Source of the DNA: Daphnia carinata
Taxonomy: Eukaryota > Arthropoda > Branchiopoda > Diplostraca > Daphniidae
Assembly: GCF_022539665.2 (NCBI RefSeq)
Contig: NC_081339.1
Coordinates: 806,001 to 870,000, forward strand
Direction: 5' to 3'
Length of the DNA: 64,000 nt
The position numbers and the translations under genes are program-made. Below, piece by piece: positions 38,630-48,911 of the stretch (within the stretch, counting starts at the first letter, position 1; each line of letters opens with the position of its first letter). The notes below the pieces were generated by a model that was given only the letters and a program-made list of their open reading frames with translations, was not told the origin of the DNA and ran no database searches.

Positions 38630-40003
38630 CTAATCATTAACCACTGAGCCCAAGACCCTTTCAGCCAATGAAGGCTCCGGTATTTCCCGTCTATAGAATC
38701 TGGTAAAGGTACTCTCTGACGCCCAATTTGCTGCCTTCAAAATCGATTCGACGGGAACGCCGATGGTTGCTGCCTTAGATGCTGCCGCCCCGCGCGTTGA
38801 ATGTGCTGAAAAGGTGTTTGTATCCACACCGGCTTCCCCGAGCAGCTTCTTTATCCAACGGCCAACCGTAGATCCAGACACACTTTTGTAAGGTTTCTTG
38901 GTGGTGATTAAAAGGGTAGAATGGTTTGAACAGAGGGGTTCCGTCATTCCCAAATATTGATTCATGCAATTTACGGGGTCTATCTCGATCTCCGTTAACC
39001 TTCGGAGCACAAAGGACTGTAGCGGGCCCTCTTTTTGTGTCTTTCTTGGTTTGGACAGAGCAAAGGAAACGGCCTCGGCTGAAAAATTGACCGAAGATCT
39101 AACTATAGAGGCTAGCTCCGATACCCTTAGCATTGTCGCCAGAGCCAGCAAGGTGACTAACTTGCAAGACAGGTCCATTAACGTTGTAGATTCTCTATAA
39201 TGGCTCTTGAGGTGATCCAAAACCAAGGTAACATCCCAGGTAACAGAGTACTTGGGCTTGGCTGGTCTCAAATAAAAAATACTTGCCATTAACTTCTTTA
39301 TTAAAGGGTGAGCCCCAATTGGGTGGTTCTCAATATTCGCAAAGGTACTTGACAGCATCGAGCGATAGATACTTAAGGTGTTGTACGCCTTACCGCTATG
39401 AAATTCGTCCGTCAAGAAGGAAAGGGCCGTGGTTATAGAGACTGACAGGGGATGCGAGTTCCTTCTATGGTGCCAATCACACCAAGCGTTCCAGGCGCTC
39501 TGATATGCAGCGCGTGTGGCGGGACGATTGCTGGCCAGCAATAGTGTGACCACTTGCTCCGGAAGATTTTGCTCTGAGAGCCGTCTCCTGACAACTTCCA
39601 GACGGTCAGACGGAATGACTGGTTGTTGCACAACTGGTGCGGAACATTGAGGCACGATTTCAACAGAGTCGGGCTCGGCTGAATCACGCGAACCACATCG
39701 CACACTAACTCCAATAGCAGCGGGAACCACGGCTGGCTCGGCCAGAGGGGGCACACTAATACCAACGAGGCTGCCTCCGCTCTCAGCTTGGAAAGGCAAT
39801 CCTTGACCAGGTAAAACGGGGGGAATGCAAACCCCTCTATGTTTTCCCAATTCATCGATAGGGCATTGGTTGCCAGAGCTCCCGGCTGGGGGAACCAACT
39901 GACAAACAGAGGCAGTTGAGCGTTCCATGCCTTTGCAAATAAATCCACCTTGGCCGGCCAGATCCTCATTATTGCCCCGAACATCGATGGGTCCAACCTC
40001 CAA
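38630..40003 (-). CDS. DIRS tyrosine recombinase
   Basis: 457 codons as drawn. The catalytic domain occupies about residues 150-450 and shows the full tetrad: Arg293 (MLRVSEL), His401 and Arg404 (HSTRG), and Tyr437 (FYRR), with Trp427 between. An N-terminal core-binding-like helical part lies at about 155-245. It would cut and rejoin the circular DNA copy at the target, replacing a DDE integrase. The first ~190 codons overlap the preceding ORF in another frame, so the true start could be further in or reached by recoding; that N-terminal stretch is low-complexity and uncertain. No internal stop. Confidence 0.94.
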   Translation of the reverse strand: MEVGPIDVRGNNEDLAGQGGFICKGMERSTASVCQLVPPAGSSGNQCPIDELGKHRGVCIPPVLPGQGLPFQAESGGSLVGISVPPLAEPAVVPAAIGVSVRCGSRDSAEPDSVEIVPQCSAPVVQQPVIPSDRLEVVRRRLSEQNLPEQVVTLLLASNRPATRAAYQSAWNAWCDWHHRRNSHPLSVSITTALSFLTDEFHSGKAYNTLSIYRSMLSSTFANIENHPIGAHPLIKKLMASIFYLRPAKPKYSVTWDVTLVLDHLKSHYRESTTLMDLSCKLVTLLALATMLRVSELASIVRSSVNFSAEAVSFALSKPRKTQKEGPLQSFVLRRLTEIEIDPVNCMNQYLGMTEPLCSNHSTLLITTKKPYKSVSGSTVGRWIKKLLGEAGVDTNTFSAHSTRGAAASKAATIGVPVESILKAANWASESTFTRFYRREIPEPSLAERVLGSVVND

Positions 40004-42492
40004 TCTCCTGACTCCTGGCCGCTCCTGGATTGCTGATCTGCGATCACATTAAGAATTCCGGCCACATGAACAGCTTGGATGAAAATATCTCTGTCTTCGC
40101 ACCAGGAAGCCATCTCTAATGCTAAGGAGCACAACGAATGCGAATGGGAACCCCCCAGCTTATTGATATAGGAAACCGCGGTCGTATTATCTAGCCTAAG
40201 GAGAACTGTGCCCTTGAATGGAGCTTTAACGAAGCATTTAAGTGCGTTGAAAGCCGCCAATAGTTCTAAGTAGTTTATGTGCTTCTGGGCTTGGACCGCC
40301 GTCCAAGGGCCCTTCGCGCGTATTGAGTTGCACACGGCACCCCATCCCGATAAGGAAGAATCCGAATAAATGACCAGACGCGGTCCCGGGAAAGATAAAG
40401 GCCTGCCTTTTGACCCTGCCAAATTAGCCACCCACCATTTGAGATCGTTTACCGCCTCGGCCGAGAGAGAGACTTTGCACTGGAGGTTACCATTAACCTG
40501 TTTTGATTTTGAGATGAAAAGCCTTTGCATTCTACGATAGTGTGCTTGCGCGAAGGGCACGGCTGGGATAGCCCAGGACAACCTTCCCATGATCGACGCG
40601 AGATCTCTAAGCGACACCTTGTCTTTTGAAAGAGCTATGCTGCAAAGCGAAATGATCGATTCTTTTTTCTCTAACGGAAGAGCCAAAGATAGTGATTTTG
40701 AATCGATCAGAAGACCAAGGAATTCTAAGGATTGCGCTGGCGTCAGAATCGACTTCTCGACATTGAGAATAAACCCGATTTGCGCAAAGGTATCTGAAAT
40801 AAGCGCTATTTCCCTCTCTAAACTTGAACACGAAGAGTTCATAAGCAAAATATCGTCCAAATAAATTACCATTCGAATACCTTTTGCCCTAAAAAATGCT
40901 ACAATCGGTTTGAGGAGCTTTGAAAACGCCCAAGGGGCTGACGCTAGGCCAAAGGGTAAACAGGTAAATTGCCAAATATGCCCTTCCCAGATAAACTGAA
41001 GGAGATTCTGATCCTCCGGATGAATGGGCACTGTTAGATACGCGTCTTTCAGATCCATTTTAGCCAACCAGTCATTTGGCCGAAGCAAATGTCTGAGGTA
41101 ATTTAGACCTTCCATCTTAAAGTGCTGGTGCACTACATGTTCGTTTAGTTTTTTAAGGTTAATTACCGGACGGAAGCCCCCGGCTTTCTTGGGGATCACG
41201 AATATGGTGCTGATAAAACCCTTATCCGACACCACCTTAATTGCTCTCTTTGCCGCCAAGGATGCGACCTCCGCTCGACAGAGCTCAACTTGTTGTTCCC
41301 CAAACGATGGGTTAGGCGGAGGATTACACTGAATAGGCCTAGTTACTAGGTCCAGCTTCAGGCCTTCAAAAACCACATGTAGCACCCAAGGGTCGTTAGA
41401 AAACCGAGACCAAGAATGAGCAAATTCCTTCAATCGACCGCCGATAGGTGTCAAGTGCACAAAGGTAGGTAAAACAAATTTAGAGACATACTTGCCATGG
41501 CCACTAGGCCCCGCCGCCGGCGTAAAGTTTGAGCCGGAACGCTGTCTGGCCGATCCACTGTACGGCTGGTGTGAGGACCTATGACCACCGCTGTATCCGC
41601 CTCGATAGCTTTTGCCCTTGGAAGACGTGCGTTGCATTTGCTCGCTAGCTCGACCAACAGCGTTCAGTGCAGCTTCGTCCTTGGCCGTTTGGACCATCTC
41701 TTGGATCAGCTTTTTTCCATAGAGCCATTGGGATTCCCTCTCTGAAAAGTTGCGCTCGTTAGCCAACAGAGATATAAACGAAGGATTCGTTTGGGATAAG
41801 ATGTTTAACCGACGCCTACGCGTCACATCATTAAAGGAGCAGGCCCATAACTGCATGGAATCCTCCACTGCTTCTTGGATCTTGGGGTCGGCCCATTTCA
41901 TGCCCCACAAATAAAGCAAGGGACGAGCTATGTCGAGGATCTTATACTGCATCGACAGAAGCTCTTTCTCGCGTGGGTCAGAGACACTCTTTGCTGATGG
42001 CGATTTCCTAATGATCTTTAGCCGCTTCAGCATAGCCTCATCCAAATCCGGGCACTGCAGGGAGAACGATCGCTTCTCGAAGGACGGCGCGTACTTGCCT
42101 TTTAGATCTTTAGCGTCAGCTGCTCCTACTCCTTTCACAATCCATCTCCTCAATCTTTTTGTTTTGCGTTCCGAAAGCGTGAATTTTTCCACAGTCTTAC
42201 TTCTGTCCGACTCGGCTAGTCTCTGCCTCTTATGCCTGTCATCTTCACACTCCACCGCCTTGCGTTTGGCCGAACCATGCGGATCCGTCTCAATCAAGGG
42301 GTCGCCCGGAACATCAATCTCGTACTGAAAATTATCACCCATCTCGCTTTCTGATTGAAAGAGACTATCCTCGACATCCTGCGAGCTAGTCTTAGCCCGA
42401 TGATCGCGGATACAGCTGCGACCACTTCGTGATCCAGACGAGACACTTTCACTATCACTTCCACTTTCTCCAGACATGACTGCACTTGACAA
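39433..42492 (-). CDS. DIRS gag / reverse transcriptase / RNase H polyprotein
   Basis: 1019 codons, with ATG 10 bases inside the ITR border. Residues 1-330 are gag-like: an acidic Ser-rich start, a basic patch near 75-120, helices, then a Gly/Ser/Arg-rich tail. Reverse transcriptase spans about 395-600 with LKDAY (Asp483) and YLDD (544-547). RNase H spans about 700-825 with Asp711 (YSDSS), Glu743, Asp768 and Asp819. After it, WRLDPSMF, VDLFAKAWNAQLP and FAFPPF (about 831-895) correspond to the region compared in DIRS elements with phage adenine methyltransferases. Gag and pol are one frame here, whereas many DIRS copies split them. The C-terminus overlaps the recombinase ORF by 571 nt. Confidence 0.94.
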   Translation of the reverse strand: MSSAVMSGESGSDSESVSSGSRSGRSCIRDHRAKTSSQDVEDSLFQSESEMGDNFQYEIDVPGDPLIETDPHGSAKRKAVECEDDRHKRQRLAESDRSKTVEKFTLSERKTKRLRRWIVKGVGAADAKDLKGKYAPSFEKRSFSLQCPDLDEAMLKRLKIIRKSPSAKSVSDPREKELLSMQYKILDIARPLLYLWGMKWADPKIQEAVEDSMQLWACSFNDVTRRRRLNILSQTNPSFISLLANERNFSERESQWLYGKKLIQEMVQTAKDEAALNAVGRASEQMQRTSSKGKSYRGGYSGGHRSSHQPYSGSARQRSGSNFTPAAGPSGHGKYVSKFVLPTFVHLTPIGGRLKEFAHSWSRFSNDPWVLHVVFEGLKLDLVTRPIQCNPPPNPSFGEQQVELCRAEVASLAAKRAIKVVSDKGFISTIFVIPKKAGGFRPVINLKKLNEHVVHQHFKMEGLNYLRHLLRPNDWLAKMDLKDAYLTVPIHPEDQNLLQFIWEGHIWQFTCLPFGLASAPWAFSKLLKPIVAFFRAKGIRMVIYLDDILLMNSSCSSLEREIALISDTFAQIGFILNVEKSILTPAQSLEFLGLLIDSKSLSLALPLEKKESIISLCSIALSKDKVSLRDLASIMGRLSWAIPAVPFAQAHYRRMQRLFISKSKQVNGNLQCKVSLSAEAVNDLKWWVANLAGSKGRPLSFPGPRLVIYSDSSLSGWGAVCNSIRAKGPWTAVQAQKHINYLELLAAFNALKCFVKAPFKGTVLLRLDNTTAVSYINKLGGSHSHSLCSLALEMASWCEDRDIFIQAVHVAGILNVIADQQSRSGQESGDWRLDPSMFGAIMRIWPAKVDLFAKAWNAQLPLFVSWFPQPGALATNALSMNWENIEGFAFPPFYLVKDCLSKLRAEAASLVLVCPLWPSQPWFPLLLELVCDVVRVIQPSPTLLKSCLNVPHQLCNNQSFRLTVWKLSGDGSQSKIFRSKWSHYCWPAIVPPHALHIRAPGTLGVIGTIEGTRIPCQSL

Positions 42493-42501
42493 TAGCTAAA
42501 T

Positions 42502-42648
42502 AAGATCTGAGGGTAGACGGGTTAAGGTGTCGCCGCCTGGCGGTGTGTCTACCTCCCCAACCCTCTTATATATGAAAAAAAAAAAAAAAAGTTTTGTATA
42601 GTCTGCATTGAAGTAGCTAATAAAAGAAGGTCAACACAGTTGTATGGT
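42502..42648 (-). repeat. DIRS inverted terminal repeat, right copy (promoter side)
   Basis: 147 bp, the inverted partner of 38184-38337, with 16 A where the left copy has 23 T. It lies directly upstream of the gag-RT ORF start at 42492. Confidence 0.92.
42565..42572 (-). promoter_or_regulatory. TATA box candidate in the DIRS ITR
   Basis: TATATAAG read on the - strand, about 75 bases before the ATG of the gag-RT ORF and just after the poly(T) tract. Its place in the ITR suits a promoter that is copied with the element. Because the repeat is inverted, the left copy also places a TATA box facing into the element from the other end. Confidence 0.55.
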
Positions 42649-42667
42649 AGAACAATTTGCATGCAAT

Positions 42668-45600
42668 ACCTAGCAAAGGTTATCGACAAATAAGTTCTCG
42701 GGGAACAAATCTGCTTAAAATCTTATGTTGGTTTTGTTTATTCGCTTACAGTCCAAAGGTAAAAATAAATAAACCAATTAAAATTTATGAAATTAACCTT
42801 AGATTCATCTTTAGTAATTTAAAGCAAAACTTTAGCTTGTAATATCAAATGTTTCTAAATGTATCGAAATTTTTTCGAAAAATGTTCTATTACCTTATGT
42901 ACTTTATTTCAATTATCAAAAATTTTTGTAAACAATACTTTAAATTATGTGGAGTAGTGGAAAGACATGGGATTTCCAATCTATTGTTCTATGATTCAAT
43001 GGTTATTGTAGACGACATTTCTTTTAAAAACAGTCTAAGATTGGGGAATAATATTGAAACAACGGGGATGTTTAATGTTTCAGAGCTGGGATGGGAGTTT
43101 ATTTAAAGTTGGTGCCAAGACAGGTGGAATAAAGGGTAAGCTGAAGGAAGAGCCGAAAGAAGACTCTGGGAAATCTGCCTGCCGACCATCTTTCTGACTC
43201 CGACTTTCCGGCTTTGTACTGCCTGACTCAGACTGTTTGGCTGTTTGGCTCGTCTGACTTTTCGTGTGATGCATGTCTGTCTTGTATATGGCAAGAGAAA
43301 GAGCAGTGTTTTAGGTTAGACGACATCAGCATGTGCAAACCTATGTGCCAGGCGAGAGAACACTTGTTTGACCATTAAAAAAAATAAAATTAGAAAGTGA
43401 GTCATTCGGAACAACGAAATTAGGGTCAAAATAGGCCAGTAACTGAAAGAAAGATAGGGGCAATAAAAGGAGTATGGTAAATTTTACTGTTGATGAATTC
43501 GGTCGCATATAGAACGTTTGTTTTTCTGAATTTATTTAGCCGGCTCATCCTTACAATTTTATTAAAAATTGGTAATTTCAACTTCACACTTTTAGCTAGC
43601 TATCTCCCAAAATAAAATCATGCAATTCATAATTACCTAGTTGAGGGAATCGAATTTAGATAAATTTCATTACCCTTTTTTGGTTCACTTTCTTAAATTG
43701 TTCTTATTATGGATGTTCAACCTTCTTTGCGTTACACAATCTCCTATAGATGATTGGTAGGTAACGGTTATACAGTCGCCACCAGAAGAATTGGATCACC
43801 CTCGTCCAATTTTGCTGTTTTAACACGCGTAGGATAGGCCCTACGGTGTCTCACGCCGGAATTTTTTTCGTATAGAAATATTGCTCGGAAAATTATCGGG
43901 TTTTGCATTCGAAAGATAAAGGAATGTTCTTTATCTCCTTTTTTTAAATGTAAAATCCGTTCAGGATTCTATGAAATAAATCATAGACATAAAATATTAG
44001 ATCACCCCTAAAATCGCACACATGGAGTGTCCCTACCCGCGGCTTAGCCTTGGGATATGGGGTGGCAAAGGTGGAAGAAAGAGTAAGGTAAAAAAATTCA
44101 GTTGAATTTTTTTTTCCACCCATATATCATACAACTGAACCACATACACATCACAAAACCTACTTCTAGCTAACTCAAAGGTTTTATCTAGGTCACTAAA
44201 ATGGGTAGGATACTGGGTTCTGGGTAGACTTCGTGAAGGTCAGTTTTATGTATCTTTCAAGGTTGAAAGATGGTCAAGGTTTTTCGATATTTGTAAGGAT
44301 AGGAATACATTCCAGGTTTTTCCCACCGAATATATCTGAGAACCCGTTTTGTGTGGGAATTTGTAATTAAAACAACACTGTTATTTACGAATCACGAAGT
44401 TACGATCGTGACAAAACTTTGAAAAATCACCAGAAACGAAAGAACCTGGTTCATCGGGGCAAAATTCTTAATCCTATACCAATGAAGGGCCGGTTTGTCC
44501 ATGCAGCAGTCAACATAAACTTCATTGTTGCTTGGTTGGTAGTCAAAAGGTTATTACTAAGTTGTAATCTCGTACCCAATATGTAGACAACATTGTTCTA
44601 CTACGATGCTGGGACTAAAAACCTTACTTATCGTTTCGTGTGTTCTGAAAACTAAGAAAAAATGTAAAATCCAAGGAGATCTAATTGAGATGGCGATTCC
44701 CAGACAAAATTTGGGATTTAGTGTACTTCGCAATTTTTAAAATATGATTTTGTAAAGGAAAATAGTTTGTAGATGGAGAACAAGGAATCTGAAATTTCTG
44801 TTTTAACTCAATAGAAAAACACATATTTACGAAAAGGGGTTTAGATCTACATTCGCTATCTTTGCCTGCAACAAAAAAACCAAGAACGAGTAAATTCACC
44901 GGATTTTGTTACTATTTCTTTTCCTTACAACTGCTGTTGTAGTTTCTAATTCGGGCAAAAAACTGCCCTTTTACTTTTCTAGTGGCTTCGACCCTTAAGC
45001 TACAACAGATCGGTAGTGCCTCTTGCGGAAAACCTTGACATTTCCGGTTTACAGGGTGATTATAAGAAATAACACACAACATTTAACAACTCGGGGTTGA
45101 AAACGATAAATAAGAAACGCGAGTTCGACACAGATAACCAAAAAAACATTTTTCCGTGGCGCTGAATACAGCCGACCAGCTTCAATAGTTCCGGCCATGC
45201 TAGCTTATAGTATTCCACTTGGTGTTGAATTGACGGCGACAACTGAGATGACTGTGCTGGTGGAGCGGAAAATGATGGTGATGAACAGGAAAATGTTGAT
45301 AAGGATTCCAGCGCATAGTTCTTTGGAGTTGTTGTAACAGCCCTGCTAACGCTGATGGCCCGTCGATTTCGGCGGAAACAGCGTCCGTATTGTGTCTTGG
45401 CTATATAAGAATGTGAATAATCGCAAATGCAAACAATTTTGCGTGGAATCTACTTGTGTGATTTCCTTACCCAAACGGACTGTCAAATCGATGGTGCTCA
45501 CCAACGAACGTCAAGCGAGTGATTGTTATGGTAACTTGTGTTGGCTTTTCGTAGCTGAAACTGGGTTTCCACCATCGATGCTCTTAAGCTACGTGATAGA

Positions 45601-46371
45601 ACATTTTGGACAACTTGAACAAGGATCCGCAGTGGTTTCAGTGGCGTACCGGGCGCGCGTAGCCAAGACCGGAACCACTGCCTCCAGCTGCGTGAATATG
45701 TTTTCTTTTATATTGCACTGCGTCTTCCCTATACAGCTTCGGATGGGGAGCGCGAATGAGGGCGTCAGTTATTTTTGAGTTCATGCTCTCATCTTGTAAA
45801 TCAATTCAAAATCATGAAGATGTCATTCAATATCATTGAAGATGAGGTCTCATCCTCTGAATCCAAGAAGGGGACATAGCAATTGGTTTGTCAATTAGAC
45901 CTGCCGATACATTGTGATCAGTTTCACCAACTACCGGTTGGCCGTAGATGTATCGATGGAATCACCCCAATCAATGAATCGCCAAATCGTGTTGACTATA
46001 ACCTCGCTGGTCGACGCCGCCTGCACGCTTAACCGACCCACACGGCACGACGGGCTCCTCAGTACCTCTGCAGAACTGCCTACTTTTCTCCTAAGTCTTC
46101 TCTATAACCATGCTAAATTCCTCTTAGAACCTTCTTTTTGGTCGACTGGTAGCAGCCTGACAGGCTCTTCAGTCCCTCTTACATCCTCCTCAGCTAGTAC
46201 CTAGAACCTCCAATGATGAAAAAGTTGTGCGACATATGTCTTCGATATACCCAGCGGCTTTATATAAGTTTTATAGGAATTGAATGTAATTAACACATAG
46301 AATGAATATTATACGACAAAAGAACATTGGAAATTGAATATTCAATTTCCAAAACTTTTTTCTTTTATCGT
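42668..46371. other. Spacer, no gene recognised; Tc1-like end inside
   Basis: Open frames are short and without motifs. The 128-codon frame at 45392-45778 lies near a palindromic patch (gcagtggttt ... aaccactgc, 45631-45681) and is not credible as a gene. A tRNA-like patch (gtggagtagtggaaagacat, from 42950) is weakly similar to the SINE-like units at 53.7-54.7 kb. Confidence 0.45.
43773..44000 (+). mobile_element. Probable Tc1/mariner terminal fragment
   Basis: After a TA dinucleotide the sequence CAGTCGCCACCAGAAGAATT, followed by GGATCACCC, matches the usual layout of Tc1-family termini (CAGT, CAxAAG, GxxCACCC). No opposite end or transposase was found downstream, so it is a truncated 5' end. 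The right limit given here is arbitrary. Confidence 0.45.
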
Positions 46372-46785
46372 AATTGGCGGTGAAATAGGACTGACTTTTA
46401 AAATATTTTAGAGCTGTCCTATTTTTTCAAGGCATTAGTCCTATATATTTATAGATAGTTCTATTTTCTAAGATTGTTCCAATTGGAACAATGAACATCC
46501 AATCCGGTTAGCAATTAGTTGTTTAAAAGCGTCGGACTATATGCATTTTCCTTTTTAAAATACCGATGGTGTTTATTCATTATTTAAATGGTTCAAAAAA
46601 CCTTTTTTTTCTTATGCTATTTTAATTCAAATTACAGGAGAACATGAACTATATTGTATTTAATAGAGTTCATTTAACAAAATACCATTAGAGCAAAATC
46701 AGAAATATTTATTAGTTATATTGCACTTAATAGTGGCCATAACAAACTTTTCCAATTGCATAAATTTTTTACTATTTCATACTAC
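46372..46785 (+). mobile_element. Half copy of the 56-kb foldback element
   Basis: Begins ATTGGCGGTGAAATAGGACT, exactly like the left end of the element at 56004, and follows its arm through ggaacaatgaac, accgatggtgttta and aatagagttcattta to the centre (ttactatttcat). The second arm is absent. It is more diverged than the full copy, so older. Confidence 0.8.
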
Positions 46786-47788
46786 TATTGTTACCTAATT
46801 CTAAATTGTTTATTTTTTATTCTAATTTGAAATGGTAACCCTAAAATTTAGATTATCTAGCAATTCTACTTGAGCCAAATGTTTTTGTGATACTTTAAAA
46901 CTCTCGGTCTTACTTTCATGGAGGTATCTCCTAAAGCACTCCTGACCATATCACTAACAATTTCTTGTATTGAAAATATTGGCATGTTTCTCCACAATTT
47001 TCCAGCCTCTTGTGGCCTCCTCAGTGCTTCTCAACGGTATGATTGATGCGCTGGGGAGGCTAACAGCCTTTTAGGAGGTTCCCAGGAAGGAGATTTGCCA
47101 TGTAGGATCGTGTTTGATGGATAGTTCTTGGATTCCCGTTTTCGTAAAAATGTTACCCAACGGCCTCTTGATATCAGAACACAGTCGAAGGACATTTCCT
47201 TATCCTCAGGTTAAAAATTTGGAACATTGCGAGTAGTATGTGCCATCGGAGTTGAATCGGGCTTGAGCTTATTAATTGTGAGACTGCTAACCATCCATTA
47301 TATTGAACAGGTGTAACGGCTCTTTCATGCTTGGCTTTGCGACCATCACACTGTAAAAACTGAATTTGTTGTGCCAATTCATTTTCATGAGCGGTCTATT
47401 GATCTCGAATATATTGAATATTCGCATGTTTAAATTTTCAGCGCTAGATGGCGCCTGGGTTTCCAATATTGTTGAATTTTCCATGATGGCTGCCGTCGTG
47501 ACTAAGAGTTGTGATTGGCGAATAATTTCATAGGAAGAAGTCCTATTCGAGTAATTTGTTGGATGGAAACACAACAGGATACCCGTGACAAATGGAAGTC
47601 TAGTTGACTTTTGTCGTCTTGAGGTCTGAAAATTTGTTTTTGTTTTCTGTGGGTAGGTTTTGTTCCAAATCAGTGTTAAATTATTATATGAAAATTGCCT
47701 GGCGCAGCTGTAGCAGTTCCGAAAGGTGTTGAAAAACCAGCATCTTCCTTTTGTTGGAAAAGTTGAATCTTTTCAAGAACACAGTTTA
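46786..47788. other. Spacer, no gene recognised
   Basis: Only short frames without domains. A near-perfect CTCF-like motif is present on the - strand at 47441-47454 (GCGCTAGATGGCGC). Confidence 0.5.
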
Positions 47789-48232
47789 TTATTTCTGAAT
47801 CGATTGTTTGCAACCAATATCCAGAAATATCGGGTTTATCGTCGAACACAAATTTTCCATCAAAAAAATCATTCGATTATCGTCACACCTTTTATTTTTC
47901 ATCATTTCGTTGTACTTGGCGGGTGTTGTATCGATGGAAATTTTATCTGGAACGATCACTAGTTGTCCGAAAAAATTAATTGTAATATGTCGTATATTTT
48001 CCCAGCGCGCGCAAATATATCCCGGAATCTTAATTGCAGCTCGTTCCTCACTATATACGCCATATTTCACATTGAAGGCCGGATTATCGGTAGATGTCGG
48101 CTGACAACTCGAATCAGAGAATTGAATATTTCCCATTTTCAATGGCCCCGAGCAATCACACACGGTCGTTTCAAATGCTTGCGGATGAAACCCGTGAAAG
48201 CACAATAGCAGCAAAAATGGAAATAAGGACAT
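47789..48232 (-). pseudogene. Secreted, envelope-like glycoprotein fragment (tentative)
   Basis: 147 codons from an internal ATG that starts a clear signal peptide (MSLFPFLLLLCFHGFHPQ). The mature part opens with TTVCDCSGPLKMGNI and has further spaced Cys residues (C-X-C near the start, then single Cys at intervals), then stops. A CDC motif soon after the signal peptide recalls envelope-like glycoproteins carried by some arthropod BEL/Pao elements and chuvirus-type glycoproteins. Fusion and membrane-anchor regions are missing, so it is at most an N-terminal remnant. The alternative is an orphan secreted Cys protein with later exons I could not identify. A longer frame starts at 48316 and adds another hydrophobic stretch. 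Confidence 0.4.
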
Positions 48233-48462
48233 TTCTATATACGGAAGAATATAGAAAACAAAACATACAAGAATAAAGAGAAGAATGTAATTGACAAAAA
48301 TATATAAATGTATCATGTGGGTTTCATAAAAATAGAATTAAAGATAGGAAGGAAAGAAGTAAAAAAACGAAAGCGAAAAATATTCTACGGCTTTTGAAAG
48401 GCCAACTACTTTCCCGTCGGCTTTTATTAGTTGGCTATGGCAAAAAGGGAAGAAACAAATAG

Positions 48463-48911
48463 GGCACTGGCAGACTTGCCGTTGCGATTGGTTTTTTTAT
48501 TTTGATCGCCGATCCGATCATTACTGATTGATCTTGATCGGCGATTCGATCTTTTCAAAATGATTTGATCGGCGATCATATTTCTGCGAATGCGATCTTT
48601 TTGGGGCGAAATCTAGTAGTGGAAATTTAAACTAAACTGTCACCATTTCAAGTCAATGGCGACAAAAAAGGCAACTGCGAAAGAAGGATAAACAGCTTCC
48701 TCAGCAGAACTGTTCAGCAAAAATTTATATGAATTCTAAGTTTTTACGTTTGGTGGCACTGAATTCAATCGCAAAATATGATCGCTGTCGATCAACGAGT
48801 TTTTTGATCGCCGATCAAATCAAAGTCAAAACGTAAAGATTTGATCGCCGATCGTTTTTTTAATCGTAATCGGTGATCGATGATCGCGATCGCGGCAAGT
48901 CTGGGCACTGG
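48463..48911. repeat. 8-bp target duplication pair flanking a MITE
   Basis: GGCACTGG occurs at 48463-48470 and again at 48904-48911, directly abutting the two ends of the element between them. Confidence 0.85.
48471..48903. mobile_element. hAT-like MITE, 433 bp
   Basis: Terminal inverted repeats begin CAGACTTGCCG at both ends (11 bp perfect), and an 8-bp target duplication (GGCACTGG) flanks them. CAG-initial ends with 8-bp duplications are typical of the hAT superfamily. Subterminal zones are packed with GATCGGCGATC / GATCGCCGATC words in both orientations (at least six), likely binding sites for a transposase in trans. No ORF. Confidence 0.88.

Larger units (their letters stand above)
38113..42667 (-). 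mobile_element. Complete DIRS-type tyrosine-recombinase retrotransposon
   Basis: A 4.55-kb element transcribed leftward. It has inverted terminal repeats, a gag-RT-RNase H-methyltransferase-like ORF, an overlapping tyrosine-recombinase ORF, and an internal complementary region (ICR) just after the last stop. These are the defining traits of DIRS elements, which have no DDE integrase and integrate through a circular intermediate. The ICR extends past the ITRs into sequence unique to each end, which sets the borders: both ends carry AAT (38113-38115 and 42665-42667) that occurs once at the ICR junction. Both ORFs are open and the ITRs look identical except for poly(T) length, so the copy is probably recent and may be competent. 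Confidence 0.95.

Noticed and set aside
40589-42328. + strand frames inside the DIRS element
   Set aside because: They are the antisense shadow of the gag-RT ORF.
45631-45681. Terminal repeats of another hAT element (CAGTGGCGTACC)
   Set aside because: The local palindrome is too short and no target duplication or partner end was found.
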